A stretch of 64,000 nucleotides of DNA, from NCBI RefSeq assembly GCF_900128505.1, contig NZ_LT669941.1, forward strand, positions 3,828,728-3,892,727. Reading direction: 5' to 3'. This stretch comes from Parabacteroides timonensis. Its GTDB lineage: Bacteria > Bacteroidota > Bacteroidia > Bacteroidales > Tannerellaceae. Position numbers and translations under genes: made by a program. A model generated the notes under the pieces. The model had not been told where the DNA came from, did no database searches, and worked only from the letters and a program-made list of their open reading frames with translations. This document shows, one piece after another, positions 7,746 to 14,956 of this stretch (its first letter is position 1; every line of letters starts with the position of its first letter).

Positions 7746-8831
7746 TTACTTGAGTTTACATTGCATAATACTATGTCCCAGGCCGAGTCCGTCGTGCATC
7801 CGTTCGATCATCAGTCCGGCTTTTTCCACCAGGCGAGCCATATCTCCGGAATAATACATCTTACTGTTGCCATTGGCCATTGCCGTGAAATAAAGGCTGA
7901 TCTGCGCCAGGCAATAAGAGGCCGTCTCGAAACGCTGGCGATCCCAGAATGTCTCCATGATATACAGGCGGCTATCGGCGTTCATCGAACCCGCGGCGCG
8001 TGTCAGGATACTCAGTACCTGTTCTTCGGAGAAACAGTCGAGGAACTGGCTCATCCAGATCGCATCGAACGGTTCCGGAAAACGGGTCTCTTCATCCAAC
8101 AAGTTGGCGGCATACCCGTGAATACGGTCCGCTCCTTCCAGCTCCTTTGTCTGCTCCCGCATCATTTCCAGTTGCTGGGGCAGATCCATGATGGTGACCT
8201 CCACTTCCGGTGACCAGGCTACACATTGCGTCGCCCAACGTCCGGTATTGCCCCCCACATCCAGCAACGTACGTACCGACCCGGCGAAAACAATCTCCAA
8301 CGCCTGCTTAAAAGAGTTGTCGGAATAGAAATGGTCGAAACCGAACCAGCTCTCCTGGACCTTTTCAGGCAGGCTGGACAAACCTTCATAAACGGTCGGC
8401 CAGTTGCCGAACACTTTCAGGCCTTCGGGCTTGCCGGTAAGCAGGGCCTCTTCCAGATGAAAAAGTCCCAGATAGTTCACGTCGTGGTTGAAATCCATAT
8501 TCACCCGTGCCATTTCATCGTTCAACAGGAACCAGCCGGCTTTTCCGAGAAAGAAACGGTCGTCTTTCAACAGGATGGTCCCGATCGTCAGCGACGATTC
8601 CAGCAACACCTGTACGGCATAACGTGAAAGGCCTGCCTTTTCTACGATCTCATCCATTGTCAGACCGTTCTGTGCTTCCCGCAACATGCCGAATATCCCG
8701 AATTTAATCATCAGGCGCGACACCTGAAAGACTACCGGGCCAAAAGCGATCTCCTGCGCCAGGCGTTGTGCCTGTACTGCCGAGAAACGATCCTTTGCAT
8801 ATATTTCTTTTTGAGGAGATGATAATTCCAT
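7746..8831 (-). CDS. SAM-dependent O-methyltransferase-type protein (ApeB-like role)
   Basis: A 361-residue methyltransferase of the two-domain type. An N-terminal winged-helix dimerisation domain (residues ~25-100, FGIFGMLREAQNGLTMDEI) is followed by a class I Rossmann domain. The SAM-binding glycine loop reads RTLLDVGGNTGRWATQC (around residue 190), then VTIMDLPQQLEMM and FDAIWMSQFLDCFSEEQ. This layout is that of small-molecule O- and C-methyltransferases. APE clusters encode a methyltransferase that decorates the aryl head group, and this gene is the candidate. It follows the acyltransferase gene and precedes the dehydratase subunit by 2 bases. Confidence 0.87.
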   Translation of the reverse strand: MELSSPQKEIYAKDRFSAVQAQRLAQEIAFGPVVFQVSRLMIKFGIFGMLREAQNGLTMDEIVEKAGLSRYAVQVLLESSLTIGTILLKDDRFFLGKAGWFLLNDEMARVNMDFNHDVNYLGLFHLEEALLTGKPEGLKVFGNWPTVYEGLSSLPEKVQESWFGFDHFYSDNSFKQALEIVFAGSVRTLLDVGGNTGRWATQCVAWSPEVEVTIMDLPQQLEMMREQTKELEGADRIHGYAANLLDEETRFPEPFDAIWMSQFLDCFSEEQVLSILTRAAGSMNADSRLYIMETFWDRQRFETASYCLAQISLYFTAMANGNSKMYYSGDMARLVEKAGLMIERMHDGLGLGHSIMQCKLK

Positions 8832-8851
8832 GTTCTCTCTTATTCTATCTC

Positions 8852-9751
8852 TTATTTCCAGAAGTCATAGTAATTAAACCACTGTTCCGGATATTGTTTT
8901 ACAACCGATTCCAACGCCGATACATATTGCTTCAACAACTCCTGCCCCGGCACTTTCCCTTTGACACGCTTCTCCGGCTGTGCCAGTACGAAGTTAAACT
9001 TATAGTGCATGCCCTTCTCACGGACAGCAAAGTAAAATACGACAGGCACTCCCAGACGGGAAGCCAACAGGAACGGCCCTGCCGGAAAAGAGGCCTCTTT
9101 CCCGAGAAAAGTCTCTGTAAAGACCTGCGAGCCCTCCACATAACGGTCGCCCTGGAAACAAACATATTCTCCTCTACTCAATACATCCCTGATCCGGAAT
9201 ATATGTGTCAGGTTGTCTTCATTCACGGGAATGACTTTGTAGTTCTTCCCGTTCGTATTCTTCTCCAACAGTTCTTTGATCTTCTGATATTCGGCATCGA
9301 ACATCACGATATTCATCTTTTTCCCGTATTCATCGAAAAAGGGAGCACCGATCTCCCAATTGCCTACATGGGCACCGATCATAACGACTCCTTCATTTCC
9401 GTTCAACACCTCCAGGAAGTCCTGATACCGCGTACCGAAATCGAAAGTATATTGTTTGTCCATCCCTGCACCGACCGCCACCTTATCGATCAGGGTTTGC
9501 CCCAACCGGTAATAATTGACCAACAGAAAACGGGCAGAACGTAGACGTCCATATCCCAACCGCTGCCGTGCATATCTCCAGATCGCCCGGGTCGCCTTCG
9601 GGGCAAACGGGACAAAGTAGACCACAACCAGACAAAGAAACGCATACGCCGCCTTTACTCCCAGTCCTTTTATCAAGAGAATAAAGAAGAGGTAGCCGAA
9701 AGAACCTCCGCGCGTTTTACCTTTCCAGCCTGTGTCGTTGTCGTTACTCAT
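8852..9751 (-). CDS. LpxL/HtrB-like lysophospholipid acyltransferase
   Basis: A 299-residue membrane-associated acyltransferase. A hydrophobic N-terminal segment lies at residues ~18-48 (FGYLFFILLIKGLG, AFLCLVVVYFVPFAP). The HX4E catalytic motif is HVGNWE (His128-Glu133), followed by FQGDRYVEGSQ and FPAGPFLLASRLGVPVVFYF, which are typical of LpxL/LpxM. It should transfer an acyl chain, probably from ACP, to a lipid or sugar hydroxyl at the inner membrane. In the pigment cluster the likely donor is the aryl-polyenyl-ACP or the anchor fatty acid; which one is not decided by sequence. It overlaps the ACP stop by 8 bases. Confidence 0.9.
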   Translation of the reverse strand: MSNDNDTGWKGKTRGGSFGYLFFILLIKGLGVKAAYAFLCLVVVYFVPFAPKATRAIWRYARQRLGYGRLRSARFLLVNYYRLGQTLIDKVAVGAGMDKQYTFDFGTRYQDFLEVLNGNEGVVMIGAHVGNWEIGAPFFDEYGKKMNIVMFDAEYQKIKELLEKNTNGKNYKVIPVNEDNLTHIFRIRDVLSRGEYVCFQGDRYVEGSQVFTETFLGKEASFPAGPFLLASRLGVPVVFYFAVREKGMHYKFNFVLAQPEKRVKGKVPGQELLKQYVSALESVVKQYPEQWFNYYDFWK

Positions 9752-9989
9752 TCACACGTGAGTCAATGAAATCGTAAAAGTCCTGGAACGTTTTGATCCC
9801 GACAAAATCCTGTGCCTTCAATGTAAACCCGAAGTTATGTTCCACCAGTACGACCATGTCCACCAGGTCGAGACTGTCCAGTTCGAGTGTCTGCATCAAC
9901 GGGGCATCGGGCTGTATCAGTTCAATATCTATTTCGAACTCTTCCGATAGTTTCTCGTTTATTTTTTGAATTAATTCTGTATTTGCCAT
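9744..9989 (-). CDS. Acyl carrier protein (first ACP of the cluster)
   Basis: An 81-residue ACP with the phosphopantetheine serine in LELDSLDLVDMVVLVEHNFG. Its place between the first ketosynthase (18-base gap) and the acyltransferase (8-base overlap) suggests it presents the acyl chain to one or both of these enzymes. It differs clearly from the second ACP at 4804-5064, so this is not a recent duplication. Confidence 0.93.
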   Translation of the reverse strand: MANTELIQKINEKLSEEFEIDIELIQPDAPLMQTLELDSLDLVDMVVLVEHNFGFTLKAQDFVGIKTFQDFYDFIDSRVNE

Positions 9990-10007
9990 TTGTTTATTTA
10001 TTGACTG

Positions 10008-11231
10008 CTAAGATTTGAATTTCCTGATTATTAATGTAGAGTTGGTCCCTCCGAAGCCAAACGAGTTGGACAGAAAGGTGTCGAATTCGAGTTGTTTAGT
10101 CTCCGCCGGGATATTCAGTAAAGCGGAAGCCTCGTCCGGTTCCGTAAAGTTCAGGTTGGGAGCGATAAATCCGTTCTGCATCATCAACATGGAATAGATC
10201 ACTTCGCTTGCGCCTGCCATCCACATCTCATGTCCGGTCATCGACTTGGTAGAAGCCACATACGGAGCTGCCTCCCCGAAGACTTCCGCGATGGCTTTCG
10301 CCTCGTTCAGGTCGCCCAAAGGGGTGGAAGTAGCATGGGCATTCACATACTGTATGTCGCGGGCCGCCATACCTGCGTCTTTTAATGCCATTTCCAATGA
10401 ACGCCGCGGACCGTCCACGTTCGGGACGGATATATGTTCGCCGTTGGAAGAGAATCCGTATCCTACCACTTCGGCCAGGATATTGGCACCTCTTCGTTTA
10501 GCCGACTCATAACTTTCTATAATAACGGTCGCACCTCCCCCGCTGGGAACCAGGCCGTCACGATCCTTGTCGAACGGACGGGAGGCCTTTTCCGGCTGAT
10601 CTTCCCTGACTGAGAAAGCAGCCAGTCCGTCGAAACTACCGACGGAATACATATTCACTTCCTGCGCTCCCCCGCATACGATACAATCCTGCATACCCGA
10701 CCGAATCAGGAAATAGCCCATACCGATCGCATGCGAACCGCTGGCACACGCTCCGGAGATCGTAAAATTGACCCCACGCAGCTTGAAGATTACCGACAGG
10801 TTCATGGTGACGGTCGAGTTCATGCTCCGGAAGATAGATCCCGAACCGACCAACGCCGTATTCTTTTTTTCGCGGATGATATCCACCGCATTGATCACAG
10901 GAGCCGTACTGCTATCGTTACCGTAAAGGATACCGACCTCATGATTCGACAGATACTCTTCGTCTATCCCAGCCTGTGCAAAAGCTTCCGCAGTAGCCAG
11001 ATAGGCATATTCGCCCTGTTCGGGAAGGCCGAGACGCTGCCTGCGATCGAGTACGCCTTTCAGATTCGGCTTATCCAATAGGCCGGTCAATGCCGAACGA
11101 TAGCCGAACTCTTTCCGTACCGGGTCGAGGCCAATACCTGACTGCCCTTTATATAATGATGTTTTTACCTCCTCCTGATTCTTTCCGATACAGGAGTAAA
11201 TGCCCATCCCTGTTATTACAACTCTATTCAT
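10008..11231 (-). CDS. Beta-ketoacyl-ACP synthase (first KS of the operon)
   Basis: A 407-residue FabF-like ketosynthase. Cys162 is in FTISGACASGSHAIG. The first histidine is in VNAHATSTPLGDLNEAK and the second in KSMTGHEMWMAGASE, where the usual TGHTLGAAG is altered to GHEMWMAGA. The C-terminus has SNSFGFGGTNSTL. All three catalytic residues are present, so it should condense. The unusual second histidine loop may reflect a different primer, such as an aryl starter or an elongation partner. It is the third intact ketosynthase of the cluster and follows the ketoreductase gene with an 11-base gap. Confidence 0.92.
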   Translation of the reverse strand: MNRVVITGMGIYSCIGKNQEEVKTSLYKGQSGIGLDPVRKEFGYRSALTGLLDKPNLKGVLDRRQRLGLPEQGEYAYLATAEAFAQAGIDEEYLSNHEVGILYGNDSSTAPVINAVDIIREKKNTALVGSGSIFRSMNSTVTMNLSVIFKLRGVNFTISGACASGSHAIGMGYFLIRSGMQDCIVCGGAQEVNMYSVGSFDGLAAFSVREDQPEKASRPFDKDRDGLVPSGGGATVIIESYESAKRRGANILAEVVGYGFSSNGEHISVPNVDGPRRSLEMALKDAGMAARDIQYVNAHATSTPLGDLNEAKAIAEVFGEAAPYVASTKSMTGHEMWMAGASEVIYSMLMMQNGFIAPNLNFTEPDEASALLNIPAETKQLEFDTFLSNSFGFGGTNSTLIIRKFKS

Positions 11232-11242
11232 AAATCTTTATA

Positions 11243-11971
11243 TCAGGTATATAACCCTCCGTTTATAGAAATCACCTCTCCTGTAATATAAGAAGCGGCG
11301 GGCGAAACAAGAAAAGCCACCAGGTCGGCCACCTCTTCCGGTTCGCCGAAACGGCCGGCGGGAACTTGTTTTTTCAATTCGCCTTCATCCAGGTCTTCCG
11401 TCATATCCGTACGGATAAAACCCGGGGCCACCGCATTTACCGTGACTTTCTTTTTGGCCACCTCCTGGGCCAATGCTTTGGTTGCCGCAATAATTCCGCC
11501 TTTAGCTGCCGAATAGTTGGTTTGCCCCGGCATACCTTTGATACCGGACAGGGAAACGATATTGACAATTCGTCCGAAACGTTTCACCAGCATGTCCTTC
11601 AATAAAGGCTGCGTAACGTTAAAGAAGCCGGACAAACTGATGTCGAGCACCCGGTGCCACTCTTCGCCGGTCATCCAAAGCAACAGGTTGTCTTTACGGA
11701 TACCGGCATTATTGATCAACACTTCAATATAAGCATCCGGATGCTTATCCATCCACCCGCTCAGGCAGGATGCCACCGCTTCAGCATTCGTGACATCGAA
11801 TTTAAATAACTCGCCATCCGAACCTTTCTCACGTACTAACTGCAAAGTGTGCTCCGCTTCCGTATCGTTACTTTGGTAATTGATCAATATGACATATCCC
11901 ATCTCCGCCAGCTTAAGACTGACGGCACGTCCTATTCCCCGGCTTCCGCCTGTCACTAATGCGTATTTCAT
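11243..11971 (-). CDS. 3-oxoacyl-ACP reductase, FabG/SDR family (ApeQ-like)
   Basis: A 242-residue classical short-chain dehydrogenase. The cofactor loop is TGGSRGIG (residues 7-14), the NNAG structural motif is at 87-90, and the catalytic Ser140-Tyr153-Lys157 lie in NIVSLSGIKG and NYSAAKGG. It reduces the 3-keto group on ACP after each condensation, with NADPH the likely donor. Since no enoyl reductase is present in the visible operon, reduction and dehydration would leave conjugated double bonds, as needed for a polyene. Its ATG overlaps the ammonia-lyase stop (ATGA, 11968-11971). Confidence 0.92.
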   Translation of the reverse strand: MKYALVTGGSRGIGRAVSLKLAEMGYVILINYQSNDTEAEHTLQLVREKGSDGELFKFDVTNAEAVASCLSGWMDKHPDAYIEVLINNAGIRKDNLLLWMTGEEWHRVLDISLSGFFNVTQPLLKDMLVKRFGRIVNIVSLSGIKGMPGQTNYSAAKGGIIAATKALAQEVAKKKVTVNAVAPGFIRTDMTEDLDEGELKKQVPAGRFGEPEEVADLVAFLVSPAASYITGEVISINGGLYT

Positions 11972-13518
11972 ACAATTGGTTCTATATTCTTATTCTTCAA
12001 CCAGTCGACCATTGTCGCTATCTCTTTATATTTAGGCGTATCTTCTGTAAACACAGGGAAGAAGCTACGTATTTCATTGTAAATATCCCGGGTACGAGGC
12101 GACAACTTATCCTGTATCTTCAGGTAATCTACGGCCTGTACGATAGCCATATAATGGATTGCCATCACCTGATAGCCATTTTCGATAACAGTTTTGGCAA
12201 TCAGGGCCGAGTTTGTCCCCATACTAACGATATCCTGGTTATCATTATTGTTCGGAATGCTGTGCACATACATCGGATTTGAAAGCGTCTGGCTCTCAGC
12301 CGTTGTGGAAGTGGCTGTAAACTGAGAAGCCTGTAAACCATAGTTCAATCCCAGTACACCCAGGTTGACAAACGGAGGCAAGATTCCGTTGATACGATCA
12401 TGGAAAAGATAGTTCAACTGCCGTTCGGTAAGCATCGTCAACTTCGTAACGGCTATTTTCAGTTTATCCATTTCGAAAGAGACATAATCGCCATGGAAGT
12501 TACCGCCATGATACACATTTTCAGTCTCCGGGTCGACGATCGGGTTATCACAGGCCGAATTCAGTTCGTCTACCAATACTTTTTCCGCATTGACCATTTC
12601 GTCCAGGACCGGACCCAGAATCTGCGGAACACAACGCAGTGAATAATAAGGTTGCACTTTGTGTTCAAAAACCTTTTCGGTATGACGGCAATAGAGTTCG
12701 TTTTCCCGTTTACGTACCGAGCTGCTTCCAGCTACCCATTCACGCATGGCACGCGCTATCGTTTGTTGTCCCTGATGTTGCTTCGTTCCATTCAGGGCAG
12801 GCGACATAAAATCATCGTATGAAGAAGCGATCTCGTTCATCATAACAGAAGCGACCACCGACCAGGTCAACAACTGTTTGGCATAGATCAGGTTGACCAT
12901 ACCAATACCGGTCATCACAGACGTTCCGTTCGTTACCGACAACCCTTCCCGTATTTTCATAGAAAAAGGTTGCAGTCCCAAGTCTTTCAGGACAGTAGCA
13001 GTTTCACGGCATTCCCCCTGATAGAAAACTTCCCCTTCACCGATCAGTGCCAGTGCCATATGCGCAAGTTGTACCAGGTCGCCACTCGCCCCCACACTTC
13101 CGTGTTCGGGGATATACGGACAGACATTATTATTGATAAAAGCCAATAACAACTCCACCAGTTCGGTATGCACTCCGGAATAACCCTGCAGGAAAGTAAC
13201 CAGCCGTGCAATCATTGCCGATTTGACATACAAGGGCGGCAACGGAGCACCCGCTCCGGTTGAATGGCTGCGGATAATATTATATTGCAATTGTTTCAGC
13301 GAATCATCCTCAATGCGGTACTGTGCCATCGGTCCGAAACCGGTATTGATGCCATATATGACTTTATCTTCCGAAAAGTTCTTTAAAAAGGTATAGCAAT
13401 CCTCCACCTTCTGCCATGCCACCGGAGACAAATCAAGCTGTTCCTGCTCAAACAGCAAAGCGCGGACTTCATGAATGGTTAACCTTATATCCGGGTTATA
13501 TGTAATTGTTGTTGACAT
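11968..13518 (-). CDS. Tyrosine ammonia-lyase (MIO-dependent aromatic amino acid lyase)
   Basis: A 516-residue MIO enzyme. Ala144-Ser145-Gly146 (GSVGASGDLVQLAHMA) form the electrophilic MIO cofactor autocatalytically, and Tyr55 in VIYGINTGFGP is the conserved catalytic tyrosine. Short blocks such as NTGFGPMAQYRI, LQYNIIRSHSTGAG, YHGGNFHGDYVS and VHSIPNNNDNQDIVSMGTNSA closely follow, from memory, the characterised Flavobacterium johnsoniae tyrosine ammonia-lyase. I therefore prefer tyrosine (giving 4-coumarate and ammonia) over histidine. As the first gene after a strong promoter, it would supply the aryl starter of the pigment. Histidine ammonia-lyase activity is the main alternative, but no other hut genes are nearby. 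Confidence 0.88.
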   Translation of the reverse strand: MSTTITYNPDIRLTIHEVRALLFEQEQLDLSPVAWQKVEDCYTFLKNFSEDKVIYGINTGFGPMAQYRIEDDSLKQLQYNIIRSHSTGAGAPLPPLYVKSAMIARLVTFLQGYSGVHTELVELLLAFINNNVCPYIPEHGSVGASGDLVQLAHMALALIGEGEVFYQGECRETATVLKDLGLQPFSMKIREGLSVTNGTSVMTGIGMVNLIYAKQLLTWSVVASVMMNEIASSYDDFMSPALNGTKQHQGQQTIARAMREWVAGSSSVRKRENELYCRHTEKVFEHKVQPYYSLRCVPQILGPVLDEMVNAEKVLVDELNSACDNPIVDPETENVYHGGNFHGDYVSFEMDKLKIAVTKLTMLTERQLNYLFHDRINGILPPFVNLGVLGLNYGLQASQFTATSTTAESQTLSNPMYVHSIPNNNDNQDIVSMGTNSALIAKTVIENGYQVMAIHYMAIVQAVDYLKIQDKLSPRTRDIYNEIRSFFPVFTEDTPKYKEIATMVDWLKNKNIEPIV

Positions 13519-13540
13519 TCTATTACTTTCTATTCATGTG

Positions 13541-13571
13541 CAAAAGTAGCCTTTTTGCTTTAGTATACAAA
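13541..13571 (-). promoter_or_regulatory. Main promoter of the pigment operon (-33/-7)
   Basis: On the minus strand TTTG (13568-13571) is followed after 19 bases by TACTTTTG (13541-13548). This matches the Bacteroidetes primary sigma consensus TTTG-N19-TAnnTTTG almost exactly. The predicted transcription start near 13,534 leaves a leader of about 16 bases before the ammonia-lyase ATG at 13518. No other comparable site is seen before the whole 13-kb gene row. Confidence 0.8.
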
Positions 13572-13584
13572 GCGATAGAATAGT

Positions 13585-13795
13585 TTAACTAAGAATTGAG
13601 TCTATAACTCTTCTTTCTTCAAAAAAATCAATCAGATGGAGATGAATAATACCTCAGACATCGCTCCCTCTGTTAAATTCATCCAGACTAACCACATATT
13701 TAAGATAGTTGTCCTGTATAGCCATTAGATTACCAAACTCACGTTTACGCATTTTTTCATCCGAAATAAGATAAGCGACCTGTACATACACTTTC
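13585..13795 (-). pseudogene. C-terminal relic of a DUF4143-type AAA ATPase
   Basis: Read on the minus strand from 13795 down to a stop at 13585-13587, the frame gives VYVQVAYLISDEKMRKREF, GNLMAIQDNYLKYVVSLDE and, after an in-frame TGA, GIIHLHLIDFFEE. This is the characteristic tail of AAA-14/DUF4143 ATPases (family pattern: VQVAYLL...REFG.LL.I.DNYPKYV.S.D...GI.H..L..FL). The ATPase core is missing and the tail holds a nonsense codon, so it is a dead fragment. The full-length gene at 21671-22876 is another ATPase of this broad type, but its tail is different. Confidence 0.7.
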
Positions 13796-13801
13796 TTTCT
13801 C

Positions 13802-14021
13802 TATGCTGGTATTTATGACTCATGGCTAGACAAAGTAACCGGGGAAGTTGTCAATACGTTTTCAATCATAACGACTGAGACAAATCCTTTTACTGACTAT
13901 ATTCATAATACGACACAAGATGCCTGCTATTTTGTCTCAGAAAGACGAAGAGAAGTTGCTTGATCCGTCTATCGGGAAAGTACGATACTTGATAAAACAT
14001 CATAAAAGAAACCATCCATAA
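13802..14021 (+). pseudogene. Frameshifted relic of an SRAP/YedK-family protein
   Basis: The plus strand from 13802 reads YAGIYDSWLDKVTGEVVNTF, then SIITTETNPFTDYIHN. After a one-base shift near 13,918 it continues in another frame as MPAILSQKDEEKLLDPSIGK, to a stop at 14019-14021. The order (F)AGLY-x-W, TG-E, FxIITTxAN, IHNxxxRMPxIL matches the SOS-response-associated peptidase (SRAP, YedK/HMCES) domain, which crosslinks to abasic sites in single-stranded DNA. The N-terminal part with the catalytic Cys2 is missing and the frame is broken, so the gene is not functional. Confidence 0.65.
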
Positions 14022-14087
14022 AATTGCGTATAAGGGAATTACAAATTCTATTTCAGCTATAAATTTCTTCTACACAATTTTATGGAT
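14014..14087. repeat. 13-bp perfect inverted repeat around a 48-bp spacer
   Basis: ATCCATAAAATTG at 14014-14026 and CAATTTTATGGAT at 14075-14087 are exact reverse complements. The left arm overlaps the last codons of the SRAP relic. It could be a weak hairpin or the ends of a very small inserted element. There is no nearby transposase and no clear target duplication. Confidence 0.45.
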
Positions 14088-14229
14088 AGTGTCACTATAG
14101 ACCTTAACGAAATAAATATACTACTTCAACAAATCAAAATCTCATAGTAAATAAGCACTAATAAAAAACTTATACAATAGAATTTTCATAATATATTCTT
14201 ATCAAATAGGACTAGCCTTCTTCTCAGAA

Positions 14230-14715
14230 TCACTTAAAATCCCTCAACTGTATATTTATAGAATTATCAACTACAATATCGGGGTATAATTCATCTGGAA
14301 AATGAGAATAAAAAGTATGTAGTTTTTCCAAAATAACTCGACCATTGAAATATGCTTTAACAAACAATGACATTGAATCTCTTTTTACCTCATTTATATT
14401 AAATGCAGAACATGTAAATAATAATCCTAAGGCTTTATTAGTTGTATAAAATCTCAATTCGTCTTTTTGAATATCCTCTTCATTTAATATATAATAAATA
14501 CCAAGAGATTTACCATTATCAGAATATATTAAACTTCCATCACCCTCTTCTGAGCTTACACTAGCATGTAGTTTAAACTTATCATAATCCCCGGATTGAG
14601 CAATTTCAATTTCATAGATACCTAATTGATTAGAATCTTCACTTCCCGTTGAGCAAGACGTAAGCATCAACATCACCAATACTAATTCGATCAAACATTT
14701 TCTCATAACTTTCAA
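14230..14715 (-). CDS. Small lipoprotein of unknown function
   Basis: A 161-residue protein with a lipoprotein signal (RKCLIELVLVMLMLTSCSTGS, Cys at about residue 21). The mature part is acidic and beta-rich with no motif I recognise. It may start three codons later at the second methionine (14706), since MKVMRK offers two starts. The next upstream gene on the same strand, 240 bases away, is a membrane TPR regulator; a separate -7 element (14815-14822) sits between, so the lipoprotein may be transcribed on its own. The gene is AT-rich compared with the pigment operon. No function is proposed. Confidence 0.7.
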   Translation of the reverse strand: MKVMRKCLIELVLVMLMLTSCSTGSEDSNQLGIYEIEIAQSGDYDKFKLHASVSSEEGDGSLIYSDNGKSLGIYYILNEEDIQKDELRFYTTNKALGLLFTCSAFNINEVKRDSMSLFVKAYFNGRVILEKLHTFYSHFPDELYPDIVVDNSINIQLRDFK

Positions 14716-14814
14716 ATTTTAATTTTAACACTAATACAAGAAAAACACAGACAATTCCGGAAAACATTTTTTTACTCTTTAGCATGACATCAAATTTAGT
14801 TGATTAAGATGTAG

Positions 14815-14848
14815 CAAAGGTATACGTTTTATCGCTGGTTAGAACAAA
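14815..14848 (-). promoter_or_regulatory. Promoter-like -7 element for the small lipoprotein gene
   Basis: TACCTTTG on the minus strand (14815-14822) fits TAnnTTTG. A TTTG lies 22 bases upstream (14845-14848), slightly wider than the usual 19-20. The predicted start is about 100 bases before the lipoprotein ATG. Confidence 0.5.
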
Positions 14849-14956
14849 GATATGCAGACATAGAGTGGACAAGGACAAGAATTTAAATTCCTATTATACA
14901 GCAAAATACGATCTAAAACATCCACAAAATGTGGACAATTCATTTCTAATCATTTT

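Noticed and set aside
11968..13518. Histidine ammonia-lyase (HutH) for histidine degradation
   Set aside because: There are no other hut genes. The gene is the first of a polyketide operon, and several sequence blocks follow the Flavobacterium tyrosine ammonia-lyase more closely, although the SH pair after IIR is also seen in histidine lyases.
1..13518. Flexirubin (dialkylresorcinol-esterified polyene) cluster
   Set aside because: No DarA/DarB-type dialkylresorcinol genes are visible, so only an aryl-polyene-type product is supported within the window.
14014..14087. Insertion sequence
   Set aside because: There is an inverted repeat, but no transposase, no matching end elsewhere in the window and no visible target duplication.
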